NCBI RefSeq assembly: GCF_005405125.1
Contig: NZ_BJDL01000007.1
Span: forward strand, 1 to 64,000
Direction: 5' to 3'
Length of the DNA stretch: 64,000 nt
Origin: Lactiplantibacillus songbeiensis
Lineage (GTDB): Bacteria > Bacillota > Bacilli > Lactobacillales > Lactobacillaceae
Position numbers and translations under genes: made by a program. Shown here one piece after another: positions 53,454 through 61,634 of the stretch (within the stretch, counting starts at the first letter, position 1; every line of letters starts with the position of its first letter). The notes under the pieces were generated by a model. It searched no databases, had not been told where the DNA came from, and worked only from the letters and a program-made list of their open reading frames with translations.

Positions 53454-54221
53454 TTGTTGAAGACTTTTGTGGTTGAAGATGATCCAGAACAATTAGCGAC
53501 GTTAAAGCAGATTATCACGAATCATATTATGATTAACGACTTTGATATGCAGCTAACGTTGGCGACTGGCCAAGCCCAGGCGTTACTAGATTATTTAACG
53601 GCTGAACCGGCCGTTGAAGGATTGTATTTCTTGGATATCGAGTATCCTGGTCAAACTTTGAACGGGCTGGAGTTAGCGTCTCAGATTCGAGAACGGGATG
53701 TGAATGCCAAGATTGTCTTCGTCTCAACCCATTCAGAAATGGCTTTTTTGACGTTTGAACGTCGAATTGAACCGCTGGACTTTGTGGTAAAGGATTTAGG
53801 TGCAGCAACCGTTAAGTCGAAAGTCGAAAAAGACATTCGCGTGGCCTATGATCGCTATACCAAACAGGGGCTGACGAGTAAAGCTATGTTCTCTTATTCT
53901 AAGGGCGGCGAATTGTTCAACTTACCGTTATCGCAAGTCTTGTTTATTGAAACGGGAACTGCGCGGAATAAGTTGGTCTTACACCTGGCTGATCGCATGA
54001 TTCAGTATAACGGTAAGATCAGCGATGAAACGGTTGCTCATCCGGAACTCTTCCGAGTGCATAAGAGTTTCTTGGTGAATCCGCAAGCTTTGGTAAGGGT
54101 CAATAAACAGTCCCAATTGGGATACTTTGAAAATGGCGAATCAGTCGATATTGCGGTGCGTAAAATGCATGATTTGATTACATTGATCAAACAATCGGCC
54201 TTGACGGTAAAAGTTGATTGA
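53454..54221 (+). CDS. LytTR-family response regulator
   Basis: A 255-residue AgrA-like regulator. The receiver domain has VVEDDPEQ at the start, the phospho-acceptor Asp in FLDIEYPG and the conserved Lys in VVKDLG. The C-terminal LytTR DNA-binding domain starts near residue 145, with VLFIETGTARNKLVLHL and FRVHKSFLVNP. It starts at TTG six bases after the kinase stop, so the two form an operon. Possible targets include the neighbouring surface protein genes, but no binding sites were verified. Confidence 0.93.
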   Translation: MLKTFVVEDDPEQLATLKQIITNHIMINDFDMQLTLATGQAQALLDYLTAEPAVEGLYFLDIEYPGQTLNGLELASQIRERDVNAKIVFVSTHSEMAFLTFERRIEPLDFVVKDLGAATVKSKVEKDIRVAYDRYTKQGLTSKAMFSYSKGGELFNLPLSQVLFIETGTARNKLVLHLADRMIQYNGKISDETVAHPELFRVHKSFLVNPQALVRVNKQSQLGYFENGESVDIAVRKMHDLITLIKQSALTVKVD

Positions 54222-54268
54222 CTCTGATGTAACATAATCGTTGTGATTTATAAAATAAGGATAACGTT

Positions 54269-54301
54269 GGTGCAGGCTTCTTTAGGCTTTGCACCTTTTT
54301 T
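54269..54301 (+). terminator. terminator of the two-component operon
   Basis: GGTGCA / TGCACC hairpin followed by T6. Confidence 0.78.
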
Positions 54302-54385
54302 CGTCTGTTTGGCTGGAATGCAGGTAAGATAGAATTATTGAATCGAGCGGTCGTGGGGGCCGGTCAAAAATGGGGGATAAAATCA

Positions 54386-54712
54386 ATGAAGCAATTTTGG
54401 TCGCTAACATTGATGGTTCTCGCCGGATGCTTCTTAATCGTAGGTTCGGAGTATAGTTTGCAAGGTGACTATCGTCATTATCGGCATAAGGTCGTGGCCA
54501 AGGTGGATTATCACGCGGCTAGCCACCATGCGACGATTAAAGGGCGGACGAAACATGGTGTCATCGTAACGTTTCGGACAGGCAAGCGGGTCCATCAAGT
54601 GATTTCAAATAAGCAAGATGGCCGGTTCTATACGAAGTTGGCTGTTAAAGCCAATCAGCATGTAACGGTACAAGTACCGGGATTGAAACGCACCGTTTTG
54701 ACCGTGCAATAG
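54386..54712 (+). CDS. small exported or membrane-anchored protein
   Basis: A 108-residue protein. The N terminus MKQFWSLTLMVLAGCFLIVG is a single hydrophobic segment with a possible lipobox LAGC (Cys15). The short lead and the hydrophobic residues after the Cys make a plain membrane anchor equally likely. The rest is basic and His-rich (HYRHKVVAKVDYHAASHHA) and reads like one small beta domain. The start ATG 54386 has GGGGGATAA upstream. Function unknown. Confidence 0.65.
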   Translation: MKQFWSLTLMVLAGCFLIVGSEYSLQGDYRHYRHKVVAKVDYHAASHHATIKGRTKHGVIVTFRTGKRVHQVISNKQDGRFYTKLAVKANQHVTVQVPGLKRTVLTVQ

Positions 54713-54740
54713 TGTCGAAGAGTTAGTGCAACTAATGGGT

Positions 54741-54772
54741 AGATCTGACCAGGAGTGGTGAGGTCTTTTTTT
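54741..54772 (+). terminator. terminator of the 54386 gene
   Basis: AGATCTGACC / GGTGAGGTCT with one mismatch, followed by T7. Confidence 0.65.
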
Positions 54773-54890
54773 GTTTAATTATTGGGGAGGTTTGCTAAAA
54801 AAGCGTTAAGCTTCCTAGCGATTGGTAGGCACCTTTCACAAATTAGCGTAAGCTGAACTTAATCGAGAAAAGGAGTCGTGAAACCACGCT

Positions 54891-55262
54891 ATGCTTGTGA
54901 TTGGCATTATCTTAATAATTGGAGTTGTGGGGACGGGGGTCTTACGGTTTCGCTATCATTACCGGCTCTCCATGGGACCGGTAACGGAAACAGCCTTCGC
55001 ATGCTCGTTACTCAATATCGGGGTGTTTTTGTTATTCGTGTTATTGGGACAATTGCCGGGGCCGTTTTTGACCATGGGGCCGATTTACTTGCCACTGTAC
55101 CGGTTTTTACAAGGCGGTATCATTCCACTAACGGGCATCGTGTTGGCGATTGTGGGGATGGTTCGCGAACGTGGCCTAATGGATTGGTGGCTACTACAAT
55201 TTAATGTCTTATTTTTAATCTTTGATATCTTATTAGTTTGGCTGGGAAATTATGCCAGCTGA
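54891..55262 (+). CDS. four-helix membrane protein of unknown function
   Basis: A 123-residue protein with four hydrophobic helices (MLVIGIILIIGVVGTGVL, LLNIGVFLLFVLLG, GGIIPLTGIVLAIVGMV, FNVLFLIFDILLVWLG). No known motif. The AGGAG at 54872-54876 lies 14 bases before the ATG, which is longer than ideal. Its TGA stop is directly next to the stop of the gene on the other strand. Confidence 0.65.
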   Translation: MLVIGIILIIGVVGTGVLRFRYHYRLSMGPVTETAFACSLLNIGVFLLFVLLGQLPGPFLTMGPIYLPLYRFLQGGIIPLTGIVLAIVGMVRERGLMDWWLLQFNVLFLIFDILLVWLGNYAS

Positions 55263-55742
55263 TTATTTTAAAAAACGTTTGATGGCGGCATAAAAATGTT
55301 GACCATCCGTCACGGCCGTGTGATTAACCTCAACGGCCGTGATTTTTTCATTGTCGAGAATGGTGGCGTTTTGATTGTCAGTCCGAACTAAAGTGATGTC
55401 TAGTTGCCGCACACGTTTGTCGCTGAGCGTAACCGATAGAATGATTTCGTTACTGGTCATTGGCTGGGCTTCAACCTGGGTGCCAAGTAGTTTTTGCAAG
55501 GCGACTTCTAAGTCCATGGCATCGCCAGCCGTGAATTGCGACTTGTGACCATTATGGATATCTGCGATAAGATAATTGATCGTATTGACCGCTTTGACGT
55601 AGGCTTCACCGTCGGGCCGGTCAGTTTGTGGTTGGGTACCATTGTTGACTTGTTCATACGGTCGGCGTCGGATAACCCCGAATCGGACGCCGGCAAAAAA
55701 GACGCTGATGACGATGACACTGATAATGATGTGGACTAGCAT
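55263..55742 (-). CDS. small membrane-anchored protein of unknown function
   Basis: A 159-residue protein with an N-terminal membrane helix (MLVHIIISVIVISVFFAGV). A basic patch (IRRRPYEQ) then a soluble alpha/beta domain with the segments KAVNTINYLIADIHNG and LSDKRVRQLDITLV follow. No family was recognised. The start ATG follows GGAGAGCG. The stop codon TAA abuts the stop of the convergent gene with no base between, and no terminator separates them. Confidence 0.68.
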   Translation of the reverse strand: MLVHIIISVIVISVFFAGVRFGVIRRRPYEQVNNGTQPQTDRPDGEAYVKAVNTINYLIADIHNGHKSQFTAGDAMDLEVALQKLLGTQVEAQPMTSNEIILSVTLSDKRVRQLDITLVRTDNQNATILDNEKITAVEVNHTAVTDGQHFYAAIKRFLK

Positions 55743-56060
55743 TTGAGAAACTCGCTCTCCTTAATGAGTGAAATTGGGTATTAATTGATAATTGGTATAC
55801 ATATAAATGAGTAATCATTTGATAACTGATACCACTTGTTCAACGCTTAACTATATCCTACCATTATTTTTTGAAAATGCCTATGTATCAGTGAAAATTA
55901 TTTGACATAAGCAGTAACTGACAATTAGTTTTAATTTTATAAATGAATCGTATCAGAATATTGGTCTAAGTTTATCCCAAAAAATTGGGGCTTGAATTTT
56001 AACTGGCATTAACCGTTGAGGCAATACTTGATAAATAAGGTTTGATAGAGAATTAGGGTT
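55743..56060. other. AT-rich non-coding gap
   Basis: No gene was seen. A TTGACA at about 55901 followed by TTTTAAT and repeated GATAA words are present, but no clear promoter or operator could be fixed. Confidence 0.35.
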
Positions 56061-56308
56061 ACGCTTGGTGCTAGTTGCCTTAAACTGCTACTCCGGTTGG
56101 GCCAGAATCGGCTGAAAAGCGGTGGCTGCGTTTGGAAGCCAGTTCGGTATTCCAAGTCGGGAGTTAGCTAAGTTGGAAAATCACCGACCAAGATAAACGA
56201 CGCCACTGAGCCAATTCTGATCCGCCCAGTGTGAATGGTTTGATGATCTATGAACAACTTAAGCTACAAACCAACCGGCAGGCGGCAATTTTAACTAGTA
56301 CCAAGCGT
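56061..56308 (+). mobile_element. composite MITE-like repeat with target duplication
   Basis: A 248-bp element. The left terminal repeat is ACGCTTGGTGCTAGTT (56061-56076) and the right one AACTAGTACCAAGCGT (56293-56308), inverted copies with one mismatch. The A unit is degenerate (56087-56233) and the B unit is reduced to AACCAACCGGCAGG plus CGGCAATTTT. TAGGGTT occurs directly before (56054-56060) and directly after (56309-56315), a 7-bp target duplication. Confidence 0.85.
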
Positions 56309-56380
56309 TAGGGTTATAAAATTATGGCTAAATAAAAAATGACTCTACCGCTATACAGCAGTAGGGCCAAAGAGTTAGGT

Positions 56381-56405
56381 TTAAGTACAATATGGGGGAT
56401 TGTAC
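56381..56405 (+). other. short hairpin upstream of a possible small gene
   Basis: AAGTACAAT / ATTGTACTT, a 9-bp perfect stem around ATGGGGG. There is no T run, so it is not a standard terminator; it could be a leader structure for the small frame at 56436. Confidence 0.45.
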
Positions 56406-56435
56406 TTACTTGTCCATCCACTTTGGGGGAGTAAA

Positions 56436-56561
56436 ATGAACAAGTGTATAATTATTAGGTACAAAGATATAGTATTATATAATTGTGAAGAAAGTGTGAA
56501 GATTTGTCCTAAATACGGAAAAAGTTGGATTTATTTTATAAATCGCTATATTAATTTATAA
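56436..56561 (+). CDS. possible 41-residue small protein
   Basis: An AT-rich frame encoding MNKCIIIRYKDIVLYNCEES and continuing to a terminal RYINL. It has an excellent ribosome site (GGGGGAG, four bases before the ATG) and three Cys. No known family, and codon use is unlike its neighbours. It may be a genuine small peptide gene or a chance frame in an AT-rich leader. Confidence 0.35.
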   Translation: MNKCIIIRYKDIVLYNCEESVKICPKYGKSWIYFINRYINL

Positions 56562-56673
56562 TTTAACTTCATAAAAGCATTTGTATTAAGAGTTGGCTAC
56601 TGAATTTACCAACAGTCAGTTAGTAAGCATGGTAAAATAGAGATTAATTGAAAGTTTCGAGAGGTGTATAAAA

Positions 56674-57009
56674 ATGAAGTTAACTGCGATTGCTCATAAC
56701 GTGGCACATGCGATCAAGGATCGTAGCTCCGATAATCCGTATATTTTAGCGATTGAATTCACTGACAAAGCGACTAAAGGTAAATCTGCCACTGGGTGTG
56801 TGATTGTTCAGATGAATGACGCTAAGCATTACACCATTACTAGCCCGGATTGCCGTTATATGGATGTTGGTAAGGATATTCTCGCGATGGAACTTGGCGC
56901 TTTTTTTGAATGTGACGACGATTTGGACCAACGAGAAACGATGGTCGAGACCATCAATCAGTTAGTTGCTGATGACGAAACTAATGATAAAAGTTTAGTT
57001 ACCGCTTAA
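56674..57009 (+). CDS. small soluble protein of unknown function
   Basis: A 111-residue acidic protein. MKLTAIAHNVAHAIKDRSS begins it. A central beta-rich segment (GCVIVQMNDAKHYTITSPDC) and an acidic C terminus (ECDDDLDQRETMVE) follow. No motif was recognised. Ribosome site GAGAGGTG before the ATG and a clean terminator after it support a real gene. Confidence 0.72.
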   Translation: MKLTAIAHNVAHAIKDRSSDNPYILAIEFTDKATKGKSATGCVIVQMNDAKHYTITSPDCRYMDVGKDILAMELGAFFECDDDLDQRETMVETINQLVADDETNDKSLVTA

Positions 57010-57034
57010 AAACTGTCATTATTAGTTGCTGTGT

Positions 57035-57066
57035 AGGCGCATCTTGCTTAAGATGGCGCTTTTTTT
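57035..57066 (+). terminator. terminator of the 56674 gene
   Basis: AGGCGCATCTT / AAGATGGCGCT hairpin followed by T7. Confidence 0.85.
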
Positions 57067-57321
57067 GTTGCATTGAAAGTCAAGTTGTTCGCTTAGACGT
57101 TGTCAGAATGAAGCTTTTGTAAGCTCGAGTAGTTGATGGTTGTTAAGTTGAATCTCCAGTTAAAAGCGTGAAAATTCTAAGCTTTCTACAAAACTGCCCA
57201 GATAAGTCACCATTAAAACAATTAATACCAAAAAACATTGTGATTTTAAGCCTGCCTTATTGACTTTCCGTTCAAAAATCTTGATACTAGGGGTAAGTTA
57301 AGCAGAGAGTGGGGGGTAATC
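57067..57321. other. leader of the S53 protease gene
   Basis: No gene was seen. TTGACT..17 bp..TACTAG at about 57262-57290 could be the promoter. GGGGGG precedes the ATG at 57322. Confidence 0.4.
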
Positions 57322-59217
57322 ATGAAAAAAGAATGGTTAGTCGCGTTATCGTTAGTTGCTGGGTTTAGTGGTGGCTTATTGGTAGCGCAACCAATGACCA
57401 GCCACGCCGCCACGACGACCTTGTCTGATACGGTCGCGCCGCGGGTGAAAGTAACGAGTACCAAGAAAAAAGTTAAACCCAGTAAAAAAGAAGTTATTGA
57501 TATTGTCTTAAAATCCCGTAATAGCAGTGCATTAAGTAAATATAGCTATGCAACGGTCAATCCAAAATCAGCGTCATATCATCAATACTTAACGCCCAGT
57601 GCGTTTGGTAAAAAGTATGGGCAATCAGCGAAAACGTTAACCACGATTAAGTCCTATTTAAAGAAGCATCATTTGAGCTACAAAGTTTACGGTGGTAACT
57701 TAGTCATTCGTGCTACTGGGACCGTTAATAACATTAATAAAGCATTTGGTGTCACCTTAGTTAAAGTGAAAGTTAAGGGTAAGACCTACCAAACCCATAC
57801 TCAAAAAGCTAAGTTGCCTAGCAGTTTTAAGAGTAAGATTAATGCGGTGCTTGGACTTTCCAGTTATGGAAAATACAAGACGAATTTGACGACGACAGCC
57901 CATGCCACAAAAGGGCAGTTAAACGTCAATCAAACCACGCAACCGCAAAAGTTTGCTAATGCCTATCATCTAGATAAATTATATGAAAAAGGGTTAACTG
58001 GTAAAGGTCAACGCATTGCCATCTTATCGTTTGCAAACTTTCATCCAGCCGATGCTGCTTACTATTGGAAGCAAGAAGGTATTCCGGCGGCCAAAAGTAA
58101 TATCACGCGGTATAACATCGATGGTGGCGCTAGTTGGACTGGATACAACGAAACCACTTTAGACGTAGAGCAAGCTGGTGCGGTCGCTCCCGATGCGGCA
58201 CTCGATATTTATCTAGCCCCACAGACGGACACCGGAATGATCAACGCCTTAGCCACGATCATTGGTAAGAACAATGCTTCACAATTGACTACGAGTTGGG
58301 GACAAAGTGAAGGGGCCTTGTTGTCGGCGATGAGTCAAGGTGCTGAAACGAGTGCTTATGCCAAGGCCTTCAACACCTTGTTCCAACAAGCTGCGGTCCA
58401 AGGCATTTCGACCTTTGCAGCCACCGGTGATAATGGGGCTTACGACAGTATTCTAGACAACGCTGGTAGCTATCGTACCGATAAAACGGTGGATTTTCCT
58501 GCTAACTCAGCCTATGTCACTGCGTTAGGTGGGACCACGTTGCCATTTAGTGCTAGCTATACTGATGGCGGTAGCAAGGTTAAAGTCGATGTTAAGACGG
58601 AACGAGCTTGGGGTTCAGATTACCTCTACGGTCGCTTCGATAAGAGTTACTATTCGAATTATCAAGATCGTCTCGATGACTACTTCGCAGGTGGCGGTGG
58701 TGGCTTTAGCCGTTTGAATAAGACAACACCAGCGTTCCAGCGCGCATTGATCGGTAATGGGGTCAATACTTATGCCGCAGTCAACTTGTGGAAAGTCAGC
58801 AATGGTACCTTGAATCGAACTAGTTCAACAACTTATACGACCGGGACCGGTACCGGCCGGAATGTCCCAGACTTGTCGTTTAACGCTGATCCGAACACTG
58901 GCTATGACTTATACATGAGTTCCGCCAAGACGGTCGGTAAATCACCAAAATGGTACGTTTCCGGTGGGACGAGCGTGGTATCACCACAAGTGGCCGCGGC
59001 TAATGCGGTCATGAATAGTGGTTGCAGCAGTCGAATTGGCTACTGGAACCCGCAGATTTATCGCTTAGCGCAGACGAAGCAGTCACCATTCACACCGCTA
59101 ACGGCTAAGACTAATAATACGAACTTGTATTATACTGGCCAACCAGGCAAGCTGTATAACCAAGCAACCGGGCTTGGTACGGCGAACTTTGAAACACTGT
59201 TTAATCAATTGAAATAA
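57322..59217 (+). CDS. secreted S53 (sedolisin) peptidase with activation pro-domain
   Basis: A 631-residue exported protease. The signal peptide ends at SHAATTT (about residue 29). A pro-kumamolisin domain spans about 45-180 (SYHQYLTPSAFGKKYGQ and a Lys-rich linker). The catalytic domain carries the S53 triad: Glu277 and Asp281 in ETTLDVEQAG, the oxyanion Asp near 370 in ATGDNGAYD, and Ser near 551 in SGGTSVVSPQVAA. A calcium-site region should follow. S53 enzymes are usually active at low pH, which suits an acid-producing organism. It is a single gene with a terminator. Confidence 0.94.
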   Translation: MKKEWLVALSLVAGFSGGLLVAQPMTSHAATTTLSDTVAPRVKVTSTKKKVKPSKKEVIDIVLKSRNSSALSKYSYATVNPKSASYHQYLTPSAFGKKYGQSAKTLTTIKSYLKKHHLSYKVYGGNLVIRATGTVNNINKAFGVTLVKVKVKGKTYQTHTQKAKLPSSFKSKINAVLGLSSYGKYKTNLTTTAHATKGQLNVNQTTQPQKFANAYHLDKLYEKGLTGKGQRIAILSFANFHPADAAYYWKQEGIPAAKSNITRYNIDGGASWTGYNETTLDVEQAGAVAPDAALDIYLAPQTDTGMINALATIIGKNNASQLTTSWGQSEGALLSAMSQGAETSAYAKAFNTLFQQAAVQGISTFAATGDNGAYDSILDNAGSYRTDKTVDFPANSAYVTALGGTTLPFSASYTDGGSKVKVDVKTERAWGSDYLYGRFDKSYYSNYQDRLDDYFAGGGGGFSRLNKTTPAFQRALIGNGVNTYAAVNLWKVSNGTLNRTSSTTYTTGTGTGRNVPDLSFNADPNTGYDLYMSSAKTVGKSPKWYVSGGTSVVSPQVAAANAVMNSGCSSRIGYWNPQIYRLAQTKQSPFTPLTAKTNNTNLYYTGQPGKLYNQATGLGTANFETLFNQLK

Positions 59218-59228
59218 GAATTTAGGTA

Positions 59229-59262
59229 AGCAGCTCGGCCAGATTGGTCGAGCTGCTTTTTG
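59229..59262 (+). terminator. terminator of the S53 peptidase gene
   Basis: AGCAGCTCG / CGAGCTGCTTTTT hairpin. Confidence 0.85.
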
Positions 59263-59316
59263 CGTATGCGAACGCGTGTAACTCGGTGAGGGCTGCGGTA
59301 AACTTAATCTAAGTAA

Positions 59317-59624
59317 GGTGCTAGTTGGCTTAAATTGCCACTCTGGTTAGGCCAGAATTGGCTGGAACGGTGGTGGCTGCGTTTTCGAGCCAAAGTGCGG
59401 TCTCGAAAGGCCGGGCTTTATCTAAGTCGGAAAATTACCGACCAAGATAAACGACACCATTGAGCCAATTCTGGCCCGCCCGGCGTTAATTAACGGGAAT
59501 TAATGACTATTTATTGACGACCACAAATTTGGCCGAGAGGGTTGGTTCCTAAAATACTCAGCCGTGTCGTTCCAGCGTTTTAAGACTCAACCGGCAGGCG
59601 GCAATCTCAACTAGTACCAAGCGT
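59317..59624 (+). mobile_element. composite MITE-like repeat with target duplication
   Basis: The left terminal repeat is clipped (GGTGCTAGTT). The A unit spans 59337-59489 and a B unit with deleted centre 59529-59609. The right terminal repeat AACTAGTACCAAGCGT ends at 59624. TAAGTAA lies directly before (59310-59316) and directly after (59625-59631), a 7-bp target duplication. Confidence 0.82.
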
Positions 59625-59658
59625 TAAGTAAGCGGAATCTTTTTCGAGGTGAGGGTAG

Positions 59659-60354
59659 ATGCAAGCAGTTGATCGGGGATTAAGTTGGCTTTGGCGGTTA
59701 ACGATTATTTTGGGGTTGGCGATTGGGGTGATGATGCCACCACTGTTACTTCAGTTAGTGAACGAATTAACGGGTGTTAAGGCGTTGACTGGTTGGCGAG
59801 TGACTGCGGTGATTTTGTATTTTGGTCTATTCTTAGGCATTAGTGGCATTGCCTGTGCGGTCTATCGGCATTATACGGGGGAGATGACCCTTAAAAAGTT
59901 AACGTGGTCAGACTTGTGGCTCATCGGCGGCGGTTACTTAGTGATTATTGGCGGTGAAGGGCTGTTTCAATTCATAAACCAAGTCATCTATCATCAAAGT
60001 GAGACTCAAAATAATGCGGCAATTGAAGATCTAATGAGTGGTAGTTCGATGGCGCTGATCATGATGGCGGTCAGTGCCGTCTTTTTGACGCCGATTATGG
60101 AAGAGTTGGTCTTTCGAGCCGTGTTGACGAATCTTTTTTTACGACAAGAACCATTAAAAGTCTTGTTGAGTGCCATCGTTTTTGGGAGTATGCATGCCAG
60201 TACAACGCTGCCCAGCTTCTTGATCTATTTTACGATGGGCCTAATCTTAGCCAGCGTGTATCGGATTTCCGGGAAGATTCAGGATTCGATTATTTTACAC
60301 TTTTTGATTAATGCCGGGGCGATGAGCTTAATGTTGTTAAGTTGGCAGGCGTGA
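59659..60354 (+). CDS. CPBP-family intramembrane metalloprotease
   Basis: A 231-residue membrane protein with about seven helices. The three CPBP/CAAX-protease motifs are complete: EELVFRAVL (EExxxR), FGSMHAS (FxxxH) and HFLINAG (HxxxN). In lactobacilli such proteins are often linked to bacteriocin self-immunity or peptide processing, but no bacteriocin gene is adjacent here. The start is ATG 59659 with GAGGTGAGG upstream. Confidence 0.92.
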   Translation: MQAVDRGLSWLWRLTIILGLAIGVMMPPLLLQLVNELTGVKALTGWRVTAVILYFGLFLGISGIACAVYRHYTGEMTLKKLTWSDLWLIGGGYLVIIGGEGLFQFINQVIYHQSETQNNAAIEDLMSGSSMALIMMAVSAVFLTPIMEELVFRAVLTNLFLRQEPLKVLLSAIVFGSMHASTTLPSFLIYFTMGLILASVYRISGKIQDSIILHFLINAGAMSLMLLSWQA

Positions 60355-60364
60355 ATATGCAGAC

Positions 60365-60391
60365 AAAAAAGGCGCTCAACGGAGAGCGTCT
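60365..60391. terminator. terminator between convergent genes
   Basis: AAGGCGCTC / GAGCGTCTT hairpin with A6 on its left, so a T run on the minus strand behind the regulator gene. Confidence 0.75.
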
Positions 60392-60396
60392 TATAA

Positions 60397-60873
60397 TTAA
60401 AACTGTGGACCATCGTAATCGATTTTCTTAGGCTTCGCATTCTTAATCCGTTCCGAGGCAAAGTTGACCGTGTCACGAGTCGCGGCATAAGTCTTTTCGT
60501 CCATCCCCAGTAAGTCCATGCACGTATTAACGTGGGCAAAGATTTCTGGTTTGGCATCGAGTGCTTTTTGTGATAACGAAATGTTGACTTGGCGTTCATC
60601 ATTTTCATCACGTTTGCGTTCAACCCAGCCTTGCGTCTGCATCCGTTTTAAAAGCGGGGTTAACGTGCCACTGTCTAAATTAACGTGTGAGCCGAGTTCA
60701 CGAACGGTCATGGGATTATTTTCCCAAAGCGCTAACAACGTGATATATTGCGGATAGGTTAGCTTGAAAGGTGCCAACGCTTCTGCGTAAAAATGATTAA
60801 ACCGTTTGCTAGCGGTGTATAAGGCGAAACACAATTGTTCGTCGAGTAAGATATTCTTGGTTGGGGTTGCCAT
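60397..60873 (-). CDS. MarR-family regulator of the OhrR type
   Basis: A 158-residue winged-helix regulator. LLDEQLCFALYTASK places a Cys at the position used by OhrR to sense organic peroxides. LTYPQYITLLALWENNPM leads into the helix-turn-helix (VRELGSHVNLDSGTLTPLLKRM), and the wing is RKRDENDERQVNISLS. No ohr gene is next to it in the window, and the divergent neighbour is a protein of unknown function. The start follows AAAAGGAGC. Confidence 0.9.
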   Translation of the reverse strand: MATPTKNILLDEQLCFALYTASKRFNHFYAEALAPFKLTYPQYITLLALWENNPMTVRELGSHVNLDSGTLTPLLKRMQTQGWVERKRDENDERQVNISLSQKALDAKPEIFAHVNTCMDLLGMDEKTYAATRDTVNFASERIKNAKPKKIDYDGPQF

Positions 60874-60989
60874 CGAAACCAGCTCCTTTTCATATTCTAG
60901 TATATTGTACGCAATTAATTAGATATTTGCAATAATTATTATCGCTAGTTATATAAAAAGTCATCATTAATTATGAAAAAACAGAATAA

Positions 60990-61496
60990 TTAGGCAGCTG
61001 GGCCTAAATCTGCCGCCAAAAATAGTTTAGTCAAGGCAGTTTGGTTGATTGCTAGCTGTTTGCTGTCTTTAAACGCGTAGACGGGAACTGTTGTTGGTAA
61101 AGCTGTGGCTTGATGATTCGTAACTGGAACCGCCGCCGCAGCTTGGGACCGGCGTTGCTTAGGTGCTTGGACGTCCGCCGGTGCATGCTTGATCTTTAAA
61201 GTCGTCATCACTTTAAAGTCAGCTGGCTTGGTAGGATGCTTGGCGTGACGGACCTTAACGCCATGTAGTCGTGGCTTAAGTGCTAAGCCACTGTGGTTAG
61301 TCGTTAAGGTGAGCTGCTGATGCAACGTTAAATCGTAGTAATGTTGATCGTTGATATTTTTTAAGCGAACTTTGAAGTGCCCCAGTGGAATTAACCGACT
61401 ATCATTTTCAATAATCAGACTGTGATCGTCGAAGGTTTCCTTAGTGGTTACGGGTTCAAACGTATATTGTGCTAGAAATTTGTTAACTTGGTTCAA
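60990..61496 (-). CDS. protein of unknown function
   Basis: A 168-residue soluble protein. The N-terminal 95 residues are beta-rich (LIPLGHFKVRLKNINDQHYY, LTLTTNHSGLAL). A Lys/Ala/Pro-rich linker comes at 105-135, and a C-terminal segment PVYAFKDSKQLAIN ends the chain. No signal peptide or known motif. Ribosome site AGGGAG precedes the ATG. Confidence 0.65.
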   Translation of the reverse strand: MNQVNKFLAQYTFEPVTTKETFDDHSLIIENDSRLIPLGHFKVRLKNINDQHYYDLTLHQQLTLTTNHSGLALKPRLHGVKVRHAKHPTKPADFKVMTTLKIKHAPADVQAPKQRRSQAAAAVPVTNHQATALPTTVPVYAFKDSKQLAINQTALTKLFLAADLGPAA

Positions 61497-61634
61497 AATA
61501 TCACTCCCTACTGTCTAACCTAGTCGTCTGACGACAAAAGTCAATTAATTTGCAAAGCTAAAGTGGATGATTGCGCTTCCGTGACGCTTCGATTAAACTT
61601 AGGGGTAATGAGTAAAAATGAGGGGGATTTTGAG

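Noticed and set aside
54790-54860. Possible fifth D-family copy (CCTAGCGATTGGTAGG region)
   Set aside because: The constant words GCGTAGCAA and GGCC..GGCC are missing and no long hairpin forms.
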